From Fibrobacteria bacterium (GTDB lineage: Bacteria; Fibrobacterota; Fibrobacteria; UBA5070): a stretch of DNA of 64,000 nt. Position numbers and translations under genes: made by a program. The DNA lies in NCBI GenBank assembly GCA_020633825.1, contig JACKCV010000004.1, positions 62,001-126,000 on the forward strand, in the 5' to 3' direction. The notes under the pieces are model-generated. The model was not told the origin of the DNA, made no database searches, and was given only the letters and a program-made list of their open reading frames with translations. Every line of letters begins with the position of its first letter. Position 1 is the stretch's first letter. Positions 52,647-62,500 of this stretch are shown piece after piece.

Positions 52647-55600
52647 TCAGAATTCCAGCTCGTAGCCCATGAAGATGGGGAGGAACGGGAATTGGTAGGT
52701 CTTGTCCTGCTCCGGAGGGCTCCTCCGGGTGTTCCAGCTGGAAGTGAACAGGTTCTCGTGGTCGGTGATGTTGATGATGGAGTAGTAGAAGCGCCATTTC
52801 CCGGTCCGACCGAAATCGAAGGGCGTGACGTCCAGACGGAAGTAGTCGGTCTTGCGATCGCGATTCCTCTCCGAACGCACCAGGCGGGTGTTGTTGTCGA
52901 AGTAGAACGGCTGGCCGCCGGCCTCGCCGCCGTCGACGCCCTGGAAGGGCTCGTGGCTGCGCTGGTATCCTTCGTATCCGGTGAGCGGCTGCCCCGTCGC
53001 GTAGCTCGCCTGGAAGCTGGAACGCAGGTAGTCGGCCTTGGTCATCCACCAGAAGAACATCGAGGGCGGGAAGGCGAGGGTGGTCGCGAGCTTCACCCAG
53101 GTCGGAGCGGATTTCCGATCCACGGAGAGGGCCTCGGAACTCGCGCGTCCGAACCAATTGAGCCCTCCGGTGGTCTTGAAGGTGTTCCGCTGGTCCCAAT
53201 CCGCCCAATAGGGACGGAACTCGATGGTGTCGATCGAATTCACGAGCTTCTCCTGTTGCAGGGCCGAGAAGGACAACCCGTACGAGACGTTCGCGGTCCA
53301 CCATCCATCGGACTTTTCCACCTGGAGCTCGCCGCCGGCGGCATAGCCGTGCATCGCCTGGAAGACGTTGGGGAAGAATTCCTTACCCTGGGCGTCGAGG
53401 TCCTGGAAATCACCCTGGGTCAGCGCTTCCTCGAAGTAGATGGGGAGGTCGTCGACGCTCTTGTAGTAGGCCTCGATCGAGGTCCGCAGGCCCAGGTCCG
53501 TCCAGTTGCTCCGCTCCAGGCCCATGGAGGTCATGAGCTGGGTGGAAGGTTCCATGGGATCGCGCGCGGAGTACCAGAACTCGTTGGGGCTTTCCTGGTC
53601 GCCGAAGCGCAGGCTGGTCATGTACTGGGTGTAGCGCCCCATGTGGAGGTCGTACTTCCAATCGGGGGCGAACCTCCAGGTCCAGCTCGCCCGGGGATCG
53701 AGGGATCCGCTCTCCAGTTCGCGCGACCAGTATCCCCGCAATCCCGCCGTGATGGTGTGGTTGGTGCCGATGTTCCAGCGATCCTGGAGCCATCCGGCGT
53801 GCAGCATGTTGTCGGGCTCCTCCTTCACGTCCACCTGGGCCACGATCAGATTCTGTCGGAAGAGGACCTTGTAGGTGTTCAGCTCGTACCCCGCGGTGAG
53901 GCGGTGCTCGGGAACCGGATCGAACTGCAGTTCCTGCCGGGTGTTCCAGGTCTCGATGCCGTTCCACAGTTCCGCGATGTCGCCGAACTTCACCCTCTGC
54001 TGGAAATCGGAATAGCTCCAGGTCCCGCGGTACTCCATCTGGTCGCCCAGACGCTTGCGGACGTTGACGGGAACCACGGTGTTCCCCCAATCCAGGTCGA
54101 GGATGGCGAATCGCAGGGCGTCCTCACCCTGGTAGGCGGAGATCCGCACGGTGTCCCCGTCGCGCCCCCAGGCCAGATCGCCCTGGTTGTCGTAGAAATC
54201 GTAGTCGAGGGTGAAATCGATCACGCCGGCATCCTTCCCCGCCTCCAGGGCAGTCCCGATCCAGGTTCCCCGCGAACCTCCCGCCCAGGACCACTCGCCC
54301 AACTTCCCGTCGAGGGCGATGGAACCGCCGAAGGTGGTGATGCGCGTGGCGCCGTTGAACCGGAGGGTGTCCCGCGGGGATTCCGCTGGGGACGATGCGG
54401 CGATCGCCGGCGAATCGGCACTGGCGGCGGAATCGCCCTCGGAAGCGCTATCCGTCCGAGCCGCCGAGGGAGCCGGTGTCACCCCGATCCACCGGTTCAT
54501 CTTGCCCTCCAGCCAACGCAGGGAATCCGGAGCGGAGGCCCCTCCCGTCTTGGAGGAGACCAGGAGGACCGAAGCCAGACGGTTTCCGAAACGCGGGTCG
54601 AATCCGCCCTTGTAGAATTCCAACCCCCCGGTCACATCGGCCAGGAAGGTGCTGAACAGCCCGCCGAAATGGCTCGGACTGTACACGACCGCGTTGTCGA
54701 ACAGGACGAGGTTCTGGTCGGAGGAGGATCCCCGGACGTAGACCTTGGTGGAGAAGTCGGAGGAGGCCACGACCCCGGGGAGAGCCTGGACGGCCCGCAT
54801 GACGTCGGGCTCCGCCAACCCCGGTAGACGCTTGATGGTGGTGATGGTGACCTTTTCCTGGCCGAGCACCCTGCGCGGCTTGCGCTTGGCGCGGATCACC
54901 ACCTTGCGTCCGGCCTGGGAATTCGTCAGGACCCCCTTGGAATTGGCCATCGCCAGGGCGGCGCTGTCGACCCCGGTGGTGTCCCAGACCGTGCGGATGG
55001 TGTCGCGGGTCTCCACGACGGAATCCACCACGACCCGCAGCGGGGCGATCTCCACGGTATCGAAGCCCTGGGGACGGAATCTGGTGCACAGCGGATCGCC
55101 GCCCATCGTCAGGCAGACCGGATAGGATCCGACCGCTCGACGGAAACTGTCCGTCGGGACCTCGCAGATCCATTTTCCGGAATCGTCCATCACCGCGTCG
55201 ATGCCGTCGACGGTGACCTGCGAACCGACCGGGGCCGAGGATTTCACCACCAGCCACACGAAGGGGGAGTTGGCCGGCGCCACGGGCTCCGCGACGGAAT
55301 CGACGACGGGGGATGCGGCGACCGCCGGTGCGGGGGGAGGCGCGGAATCCGATGCCGCCGGAAGGGCGGGGGGCGCCGCGGGGAGGGAGTCGACCTGCGG
55401 TGCCGAGGTCGATCCGGGGACCGTCCCGGAATCCAGGGCAACGGCGGTCTCCGCGGGAACCGTGGAATCCCCGTCCACGGGTGCGGAGGACGCGGCACTC
55501 TCGAGGCTCGCGGTGGAATCCGGGGTCCCGGCGGGAGGAGTCTCCCGGGAAGGGGGGGATTCCATGGCGGCCTCGCCAGTCGATGCGGGAGACGCGCTCG

Positions 55601-55685
55601 GCACCTCGACCACAGGCTGGGCGAATCCCGATGGGGCGACTCCCAAGGCCGCGGCGAGGACGAGCAGTGTGGTGAAACGAGACAT
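52647..55685 (-). CDS. TonB-dependent outer-membrane receptor
   Basis: The 1012-residue receptor has a signal peptide (TTLLVLAAALGVAPSGFAQ), a long Ala/Ser/Pro-rich linker (about 24-135), a small beta domain (about 140-225), a plug (KRLPGLAEPDVMRAVQALPG; VYVRGSSSDQNLVLFDNAVV) and a 22-strand-type barrel ending in Phe (FLPIFMGYELEF). The plug lacks the usual C-terminal carboxypeptidase-like fold, but the linker replaces it. Ligand is unknown. DUF4249-like lipoprotein, ExbB, ExbD and TonB follow, suggesting a self-contained uptake system. Confidence 0.92.
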   Translation of the reverse strand: MSRFTTLLVLAAALGVAPSGFAQPVVEVPSASPASTGEAAMESPPSRETPPAGTPDSTASLESAASSAPVDGDSTVPAETAVALDSGTVPGSTSAPQVDSLPAAPPALPAASDSAPPPAPAVAASPVVDSVAEPVAPANSPFVWLVVKSSAPVGSQVTVDGIDAVMDDSGKWICEVPTDSFRRAVGSYPVCLTMGGDPLCTRFRPQGFDTVEIAPLRVVVDSVVETRDTIRTVWDTTGVDSAALAMANSKGVLTNSQAGRKVVIRAKRKPRRVLGQEKVTITTIKRLPGLAEPDVMRAVQALPGVVASSDFSTKVYVRGSSSDQNLVLFDNAVVYSPSHFGGLFSTFLADVTGGLEFYKGGFDPRFGNRLASVLLVSSKTGGASAPDSLRWLEGKMNRWIGVTPAPSAARTDSASEGDSAASADSPAIAASSPAESPRDTLRFNGATRITTFGGSIALDGKLGEWSWAGGSRGTWIGTALEAGKDAGVIDFTLDYDFYDNQGDLAWGRDGDTVRISAYQGEDALRFAILDLDWGNTVVPVNVRKRLGDQMEYRGTWSYSDFQQRVKFGDIAELWNGIETWNTRQELQFDPVPEHRLTAGYELNTYKVLFRQNLIVAQVDVKEEPDNMLHAGWLQDRWNIGTNHTITAGLRGYWSRELESGSLDPRASWTWRFAPDWKYDLHMGRYTQYMTSLRFGDQESPNEFWYSARDPMEPSTQLMTSMGLERSNWTDLGLRTSIEAYYKSVDDLPIYFEEALTQGDFQDLDAQGKEFFPNVFQAMHGYAAGGELQVEKSDGWWTANVSYGLSFSALQQEKLVNSIDTIEFRPYWADWDQRNTFKTTGGLNWFGRASSEALSVDRKSAPTWVKLATTLAFPPSMFFWWMTKADYLRSSFQASYATGQPLTGYEGYQRSHEPFQGVDGGEAGGQPFYFDNNTRLVRSERNRDRKTDYFRLDVTPFDFGRTGKWRFYYSIINITDHENLFTSSWNTRRSPPEQDKTYQFPFLPIFMGYELEF

Positions 55686-55783
55686 GGCGGAGGTTCCGGA
55701 GGGGAATAGGGTGGATTCTGTCGGAAGTCGTGTCGGGCCCCGACTTGCGGGGCGTTTCCCGGATGGATTTCGGCGGAAACCGT

Positions 55784-56443
55784 TCACTGGGGCACCTCGT
55801 GGGAGGGGGGTGCGAGATCGAACAAGGTCATGGCAGCTTCGAGACGATCGGGATCCTCCCGGAATTCGGTGATCCCCAGCATCACCAGGCCATGGACGGT
55901 GGCCCACATCCAATCGGCGAGCGGTCGAGGATCCGTAGGAGGCAGCCAACCTTGGGAAACCCCCTCCTTCACGCCCTCCAGCAGCAGTCCGTAGGTGAGG
56001 TGGTAGGCCTCGGCCGCCAGGGACGATTCGTCCAGAAGCCAATCCGGCCGCTGGTTGTACATCAGCTGGTAGTGGGTGGGATGGGCCACTCCGAAGCGCA
56101 CGTAGGCCTTGCCCATCGCTCCCATCCGTCGGGAAGGATCGGGCTCGGCGGCCAAGGACTCCTGCATGGCCTGGGCGAACTCCCCGAACGACTGGTCGAG
56201 GATGGCGCGGAGCAGATCTTCCTTGTTCTTGAAGTGGTGGTAGATCGTGGTGGCGGAGTACCCGATTTTCGATGCCACCAGCCGCATGGAAAAGCTTTCC
56301 AGCCCTTTTTCGAGGAAAACCTCGCTGGCGGCGTCGAGGATGGCTTGCCTCAACGCCTGTTTTTCCCCTTCCCGACGCTGGCGACTGGCTTCGCGCACTT
56401 GTCTTTCGGTCGGAGGGATGGGATTTTCTTCGCTGTGAGCCAC
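55784..56443 (-). CDS. TetR-family transcriptional regulator
   Basis: The 219-residue repressor has a TetR N-terminal helix-turn-helix (AILDAASEVFLEKGLESFSM; ASKIGYSATTIYHHFKNKEDLL, about 32-80) and a C-terminal ligand domain of the TetR_C_33-like type (YVRFGVAHPTHYQLMYNQRP). The start GTG 56443 is 30-40 nt behind a promoter whose -10 overlaps the GTTAAC repeats, so it should repress itself. It may also control the gene at 56575 or the TonB receptor operon, 99 nt downstream on the same strand. Confidence 0.9.
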   Translation of the reverse strand: MAHSEENPIPPTERQVREASRQRREGEKQALRQAILDAASEVFLEKGLESFSMRLVASKIGYSATTIYHHFKNKEDLLRAILDQSFGEFAQAMQESLAAEPDPSRRMGAMGKAYVRFGVAHPTHYQLMYNQRPDWLLDESSLAAEAYHLTYGLLLEGVKEGVSQGWLPPTDPRPLADWMWATVHGLVMLGITEFREDPDRLEAAMTLFDLAPPSHEVPQ

Positions 56444-56467
56444 GATGGGTTCTCTCTCCTGGATCGA

Positions 56468-56518
56468 GTTAACATCGTTAACATACTTTCCAGCGATATG
56501 TAAATCAACACCGTTAAC
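56468..56518. promoter_or_regulatory. TetR operator and divergent promoter region
   Basis: GTTAAC occurs at 56468-56473, 56477-56482 and 56513-56518; the first two form a 15-bp inverted repeat with a 3-bp centre. On the minus strand, TTGATT (-35, 56503-56508) and TATGTT (-10, 56480-56485) are 17 bp apart, so the operator covers the -10 of tetR. Confidence 0.7.
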
Positions 56519-56558
56519 CGGATTTTTTCTCCGCCCGGCACATGGACCCAGATAGCGG

Positions 56559-56564
56559 TATATT
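56559..56564 (+). promoter_or_regulatory. -10-like TATATT, possible leaderless start for 56575
   Basis: TATATT ends 10 nt before ATG 56575. This supports the inner ATG over the one at 56542. Confidence 0.4.
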
Positions 56565-56574
56565 GGCTGGGATC

Positions 56575-57444
56575 ATGAGCACACCCTTTGTCGAATTCCT
56601 CAAGGGCGACGCCGGCCGACTCGACGGCCGGCTCACCGTCCTCGCCCGGATCACAGGCCCCCTCCCGGAGGATCAACCCGCCGCGGCCATGATCCAAGGT
56701 GGGCTCCTCTCGGTCCAGGGGAACTACCGGGATCAGCGCACCATGGCGGATTTCTTCCGGGACGAACTGGGCTTGACCATGGAGAAGGGCATCGAGGAGA
56801 TCATCCAGCAAGCCCAGCAAAACGGGGGAATCGAGAGTGCCCTCGATCCCGATGCCGTGCGCGAGCGCCTTCGATCCATGGGAAGGTCGGAATTCCTCCC
56901 CATCCCGGCGAAGGTGGTGGGGTTTCCTTCCATGGAAGAGGCCCTCAGGGAAGAAGGCGACGTGGTCTTCCTCGGTTCGTTCGAGGACCTCCAATTCGCG
57001 CACATGGCCGTCAACGGGTTCCCCATGCTCTACCAGGCGCGCTACCGGGAGCAGGAACACGGGCAGATGCGCCAGGAGATCGAACAGTGGCTGGAGAAGA
57101 TCCAAACCGTCGAGGATTCCCTGCCCCCCCCCGACAGCCCCGCGACCTTGGAAACGTTCGAGGGAGACATCGAGAGCCACCTCCTGAAGGATCTCCTGCC
57201 CGGGATGTTCTACGCCGAAGGCGGAACCCCCGAGGCGCATGCGGCGGAATTGCGATTCCGGGCCTTCATGGCTCCTTGCCTGGTGCCTCAGGACGTCGAG
57301 AACATGATCGAGCTCGTGCCCTCCATCCGACGCGGCGACATGGCCGCACTCCATCGCCTCGAGCTCCTGGTACGCAAGGCGGCCGCCCTGCACAGGGAGG
57401 ACTTCCGCACCCTCGAGAAGATCAAGCACGAACTGGGGGAATGA
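56575..57444 (+). CDS. Cytoplasmic protein of unknown function
   Basis: The 289-residue product has no signal or membrane helix. It is acidic and mixed alpha/beta, with MIQGGLLSVQGNYRDQRT, ALREEGDVVFLGSFEDLQF and a helical C-terminus. I do not recognise a family. It shares its upstream region with the tetR gene and its operator, so it may be TetR-controlled. Confidence 0.65.
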   Translation: MSTPFVEFLKGDAGRLDGRLTVLARITGPLPEDQPAAAMIQGGLLSVQGNYRDQRTMADFFRDELGLTMEKGIEEIIQQAQQNGGIESALDPDAVRERLRSMGRSEFLPIPAKVVGFPSMEEALREEGDVVFLGSFEDLQFAHMAVNGFPMLYQARYREQEHGQMRQEIEQWLEKIQTVEDSLPPPDSPATLETFEGDIESHLLKDLLPGMFYAEGGTPEAHAAELRFRAFMAPCLVPQDVENMIELVPSIRRGDMAALHRLELLVRKAAALHREDFRTLEKIKHELGE

Positions 57445-57448
57445 GCGG

Positions 57449-57463
57449 GACGGCTTCGCCGTC
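57449..57463. terminator. Small hairpin between converging genes
   Basis: GACGGC-TTC-GCCGTC, extended by GAGC/GCTC with a bulge, lies between 56575-57444 (plus) and 57478-58449 (minus). No T run follows. Confidence 0.4.
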
Positions 57464-57477
57464 GCTCGCAGGAAGGA

Positions 57478-58449
57478 TCAGCGGCCCAGGGCCTTGCGGA
57501 CCGGGGCGAGTTCCCGGACCAGCGAGGGAGGGAGCCATGGCACCGTGTTCCGGTACCGGGGGGCGTCCAGGGTGTCCAGCCACGCCGTTGCCGAATCCTG
57601 TCGCCCCGCGGCGAAATGGATCCGGGCGAGGTTGCCGGCAGCCGCCTGGCGATTGACGGGAATCTCCTCCAACCCCGCGTACTCGTTCCAGGAGGCCCGG
57701 TAGGTCTCCAAGGCCGAATCGTATTTCCCGAGGCGAAACAGGATGTCCCCCTCCGCCTGCCGGTAGATCCGATTGCCCGGGCAATCGTCGAGGGCCTGGC
57801 GGACCAGCTTGAGGGCGGCCCCGTATTCCCGGCGCTCGAACCGGATCCACAGCAGGGAGGTCCTCCAGACCTCGCGCAGGGGCGATCCCGCGGAGATCGC
57901 TTCCCGGGTGAGACGCAACCCTTCCGCACGCGTATCCCCACCCATGACCGTGCGCAACGGCCCGAGGACCTGCGCCTTCCAGAAGTAGTAGCCGCCCAGG
58001 ACTCCCTGCACATCCGGATCGGAAGGATCTTCCTCGAGGAGCTCCTTGGCGATCGATGCCGATTTCCGCCCCTCCAGGGTGGCGAGGAATTCCTTCCCCT
58101 GCAGGGAGAGCAGGTACGATTCCTGGGAGCGTGCGAGCATCATCAACCACCTCCCCCGCCGGGTGGTGTCGGTTTCCAGGTCGGCCTGCGCCTGGTCGAG
58201 GAGGACGCGCGCACGTGCCACCCGCTCGGGGTGGTGCAAGTCGGCGAATTCACCCAGGGCGATGGTGGCGCGCAACACGAGACCTTCCGGGGCCCGCGAC
58301 CAGGTTTGGGAACGCGCCAGGGTGTCGGCGGCGCCGTGTCGCCCCAGGGAAGCCAGGCGGGTCGCCCGGCCCCAGACCTCCTCCACCGGGGAAATCAAGG
58401 GGCTGGAGGCCAGAAGGGCGCCGAGAAGGATGTTGGAGAGGATCATCAT
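57478..58449 (-). CDS. Exported helical-repeat protein
   Basis: The 323-residue product has a signal peptide (MILSNILLGALLASSPLIS) and about eight helical pairs of TPR character (VRQALDDCPGNRIYRQAEGD; LFRLGKYDSALETYRASWNE; ARIHFAAGRQDSATAWLDTL). It is presumably a periplasmic scaffold; no partner is visible. Two adjacent ATG codons (58449, 58446) give alternative starts. Confidence 0.7.
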   Translation of the reverse strand: MMILSNILLGALLASSPLISPVEEVWGRATRLASLGRHGAADTLARSQTWSRAPEGLVLRATIALGEFADLHHPERVARARVLLDQAQADLETDTTRRGRWLMMLARSQESYLLSLQGKEFLATLEGRKSASIAKELLEEDPSDPDVQGVLGGYYFWKAQVLGPLRTVMGGDTRAEGLRLTREAISAGSPLREVWRTSLLWIRFERREYGAALKLVRQALDDCPGNRIYRQAEGDILFRLGKYDSALETYRASWNEYAGLEEIPVNRQAAAGNLARIHFAAGRQDSATAWLDTLDAPRYRNTVPWLPPSLVRELAPVRKALGR

Positions 58450-58769
58450 CGCTGGAACGATGCAAGATGCAAAGTTGCGGACGCAGAGCCTCCGCAACGG
58501 GCGATCCTCCGGATCCGGCACCGCGACCGGCGGGAAGGAAGCCTCCCTCCAATCCGGGCACGACGCCATCCGACGAACCATCGTGCCCGTGCCGGAGCAA
58601 GTCCACAATTCGGAGGATGATCCACGGATCCGACCGTATCCTCGGCCCGCGGGGAGGTTCCGGTCCGAGCCCGGTGAGCGGTTGCTGTCGGGGTCGGGGT
58701 CAGGATGCGTGGGTGGCCCCTCCCCGAGCCATCCCGGTTCGCTACGAGTTTGTAGGCTTGCAGAACGCC
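58450..58769. other. Divergent intergenic region between TPR-like gene and aroD
   Basis: The stretch must hold promoters for both genes, but no good -35/-10 pair is visible. TAGGCT 11 nt before the aroD ATG could be a -10 for a leaderless start. No gene is recognised. Confidence 0.35.
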
Positions 58770-59561
58770 ATGAACACGACTTCCGGCCGCACGCCAACCG
58801 CCGTCCTCGTCCTCTCCGGACCTCCCAACGCCAACCCCCTTCCCGAACGTGTGAAGGCGCGCGTGCCCCTGGTCGAAATCCGCTTCGACCTCTTCCCGCA
58901 GGACGAGTGGAGCGGTTTGCCCCGTCTGGTACGCAGGAGTTTCCCCTCGGCGAAGCTCCTGGCGACCTTGCGCCTCGATCGCGACGGAGGACGCTGGCCC
59001 GACCTCGCCTCGCGAACGATCGCGCTGAAGCGCCTCACCGACCTGCATCGATGGGATTTCATCGATGTCGAGGACGATTCCCCCGAACGGGAGAGGATGA
59101 TCGGACTGGTCCGCGAAGCGGGAGCCGGATTGGTCCTCTCCCGCCACGCCTTCGATCCGAGGGGACCCGAGGAAACCACCGACACCATCGCCCACATGCT
59201 TCGCACCGCATCCAAGGAAGGTGCCGCGGTGGCCAAGTGGGCCGTCCGCCTGGAAGAGCCGGCCGCCACCCTGCCCGGACTGCTGCGCCAGATCTCGGAA
59301 CAGCCGGACGATGCCCCGACCCCCGCCATCTTCCCCATGGGCCCCCTCTCCGAGGCGGGACGGGTCGCGGCGGCGCTCGCCAGTGGTGGCTGGGGATACG
59401 CCCACGACGGTTCCGGCCCCGCCGCCCCCGGGCAGCTCTCCTGGCCCACCTTCTCCGCCCTGCTGGGGAGCCTCCCGCGTCCCGGTCGGGAATTGTCCGG
59501 ATGGCTCAAGTCCGTGGAAGGCGCCGTGGAACTCGCCCTCTCCCCCCTGGAAGGCCGATGA
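58770..59561 (+). CDS. aroD: Type I 3-dehydroquinate dehydratase
   Basis: AroD carries out the third step of the shikimate pathway. The 263-residue protein has the type I marks: VEIRFDLFP (substrate-binding), IDVEDDS, catalytic His in LVLSRHAFD, Schiff-base Lys in AVAKWAVRL, and GPAAPGQLS near the end. ATG 58770 gives a normal N-terminus. The stop overlaps the next gene (ATGA), an unusual pairing of an amino acid enzyme with an outer-membrane protein. Confidence 0.88.
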   Translation: MNTTSGRTPTAVLVLSGPPNANPLPERVKARVPLVEIRFDLFPQDEWSGLPRLVRRSFPSAKLLATLRLDRDGGRWPDLASRTIALKRLTDLHRWDFIDVEDDSPERERMIGLVREAGAGLVLSRHAFDPRGPEETTDTIAHMLRTASKEGAAVAKWAVRLEEPAATLPGLLRQISEQPDDAPTPAIFPMGPLSEAGRVAAALASGGWGYAHDGSGPAAPGQLSWPTFSALLGSLPRPGRELSGWLKSVEGAVELALSPLEGR

Positions 59562-62500
59562 ACCTCGCGCTCCGGACCACACTCGCGCTCCTGGCCGTCG
59601 CCGCTTCCTCGCACGCACGGTTCGGGAAGAACAAGGTCCAGTACCAGACGTTCCGATGGAACGTCATCTCCACGACCCACTTCGACATCCACTACGCGCA
59701 GGGCGGGCTCCATCTCGCGCAGCGGGCCGCCGACAGCCTGGAGCCGATCTACCAGAGGGTCCACGATCGGACCGGCATGACACTTTCCGACCGCGTCCCG
59801 TTCCTGGTCTACAATTCCCACCCCCGGTTCCAGCAGACGAACGTCATCGACCAGCCGCTCGAGGAGGGCATCGGCGGGTTCACCGAGCTCTTCAAGAACC
59901 GGGTCGTCGTCCCCTTCGACGGATCCTACCCCGGTTTCGACCATGTCCTGGGGCACGAGCTGGTCCACGCCCTGATGTTCAACGCCTTCGAGCAGGATGC
60001 CGGCTCCCGTCTTGCCGGTGCCATGCGCGCCAGGTTCCCCCTGTGGTTCAGCGAGGGCCTCGCGGAATACGCCACCCTCGGATGGGACCGCGCCTCCGAA
60101 TACTGGCTCGTGGACGCGGTGACCAACGGGTACCTTCCTCCCCCCACGGTCGACTACCAGGGATTCATGGCCTATCGCGGCGGCCAGAACTTCCTCCACT
60201 TCCTCGATCGTTCCTTCGGGGAGGGGACGGTGAAGCGGCTGGTGAAGGCCGCATTGGAAGACCGGGAACTGGAAAGCGCCTTCCGGCGGGTGGTCCGGAT
60301 TGACCTGGAGGACGCCGGGGAGCTGTGGATCCGGGAACTGCGCTCGGCCTGGTGGCCGGAACTCGGCGTCCGGGAGCAGCCTCGCAACGCCGGACGCAAA
60401 TTGACAAAGGCGCGCCAGGACGGATCCTTCTGGAACATGCAGCCGATCCTCAGCCCGGACGACTCCTCGGTCGCCTGGTTCTCCGACAAGGGGACGCGGC
60501 AGGCGTTGTGGACGGGCAAGGTGTCGAGACTTCCCAGGAAGTCCGCCCGGGAGGTCCAATCCGGTGCCGGCACGCCTTCCCACGAATCGTTCAGCCCCTT
60601 CCGATCCGGCCTCGACTGGTCGCCGGACGGAAAGCGGATCGTGGTGGCCGCCCTGCGGTCCGGGCGCAACGTCCTGCAGATCCTGGATGCCCGCACCGGC
60701 AGGCTCCGCGGGACCATCGACCCCAAACTGGATGCCTTGTCCAATCCCGCCTGGTCGCGCGACGGACGCTGGATCGCCTTCCACGGGCTGCTCGACGGCC
60801 GCTCCGATCTCTGGATCGCCGACCCTGCGGACGGCACGATCCGAAGGCTGACCGACGACGCGGCCGACGACGACGAGCCCTCGTTCTCCCCTTCCGGACG
60901 CTACCTGGCCTTCAGCTCCGACCGCGCCGGGAACGGCAAGGACATCTGGCTCCTGGAGATCTCCAACGGGAACCTCCGCCGCCTCACCTCCGACCCCGCC
61001 GACGACACGCGCCCGTCCTGGGGAGGGGCGGACGACTCCACGGCCCTCCTCGCCTTCGTCTCCGACCGCTGCGGACTTCCCCAGGTGCACGCCTTCGACT
61101 CCCTGCTGCTCGATTCCACCTCTCGCCCCCCTCGGCCCGTGACCAACCTCCTCTCCGGCGTGGCATCGGCCCAGCTTTCCCGGTCGGGGAAGCACCTGGT
61201 CCTTTCCCTGTTCGAAGGCGGATCCTTCGACGTGTGGCTCCTCGACGCCCGTCGACGGCTCTCCGATTCCGTGCTGCCCTGGACGCGCGGCGAAACCTCC
61301 CGCCGGGAGGCCTCCTCCCTGTTCCGTCCCGTCTCCAGGGAATACCTGGAAAGCTTCGTCCCGGACACCCTCCCGTTGCGCGTCCGCATCGATTCCCTGA
61401 GACGGGCGGGGGATACCGCCGCCGCGGACTCCCTGGCCCGGTCGGATTCCGCCCTGCGCCTCGACTCCCTCGAATCCGTCAAGGTCGACAGTCTCCGTGC
61501 GCTGCGCGATCGGGAACGGCGCCGATTGGAAGCGGAGCGACGCGAACGTCGCGAGACCGGGGACGGCCGGCTGTTCGGCCCAGACCCGCTGGACCAGGCG
61601 GAAAGAGCGCCCCACGACCGGCCGATCAAGACCTCGGACGAGCCGGAGGACACCTCGAAGGTCTTCCCGCCGCAGTGGCCCCTGCGCGACGATTCCGGCA
61701 ACCTCCTTTCCCGACCGTACAAGGCCGATTGGAGCCTCGACAACGCGGCCATGGCCGTCGGATTCAGCTCCTACGCCGGCACCGCGGGACAGGGGTATTT
61801 CACCTTCTCGGATCTCACCGGCGATCAGACGCTGGGATTCGCCCTCGACCTCCAAGGCACCTTCGACAACGCCAATGTGCAAGCGCGATACGGCTGGCTT
61901 CCCTGGCAGACCGATCTCTACGCCTCGGCTTTCCACGTTCGCAACTACACCGGGCATTTCGATCTGCTCACCGGGGACGCCGAGCTCTGGTCGGATCGGA
62001 TGTACGGATTGTCGACCAGCATCCTGCACCCGCGATCCATCTTCCATCGTTTCCAACTGGACCTCGGCCTGTCGGGGATGGAACGGTTGGCCATGACCAT
62101 CGACGACAAGGGGGAACTCGTCGAGGATTCGACGCGTTCGGCCGACGACATCACCACGGGATGGGCGCGCGGAGAGCTCTCGTGGGTCTTCGACAACGTG
62201 GCCTGGGGAATCACCGGACCGCTGGCCGGCAACCGGACCCGGCTTTCGCTGGCAGCCCTTCCACCCTGGGGCCAGGAACGGTTCGGTTTCGTGAAAGCCG
62301 CCCTGGATTCCCGCTTGTATCTCCCCACCGGCAAACTCTCCGGCTTCGCCCTGCGCCTGTCGGCCGGATCGGCCACGGGTCTGGGGGCCCGGGAAAACCC
62401 CCTTCGATTCCTGGTGGGCGGGGACGATTTCACCTTGAACTACCACGTGAACTCCGCGAACACCGGTACCTCGCTCGGGGACATCTACTTCTCCGAACTT

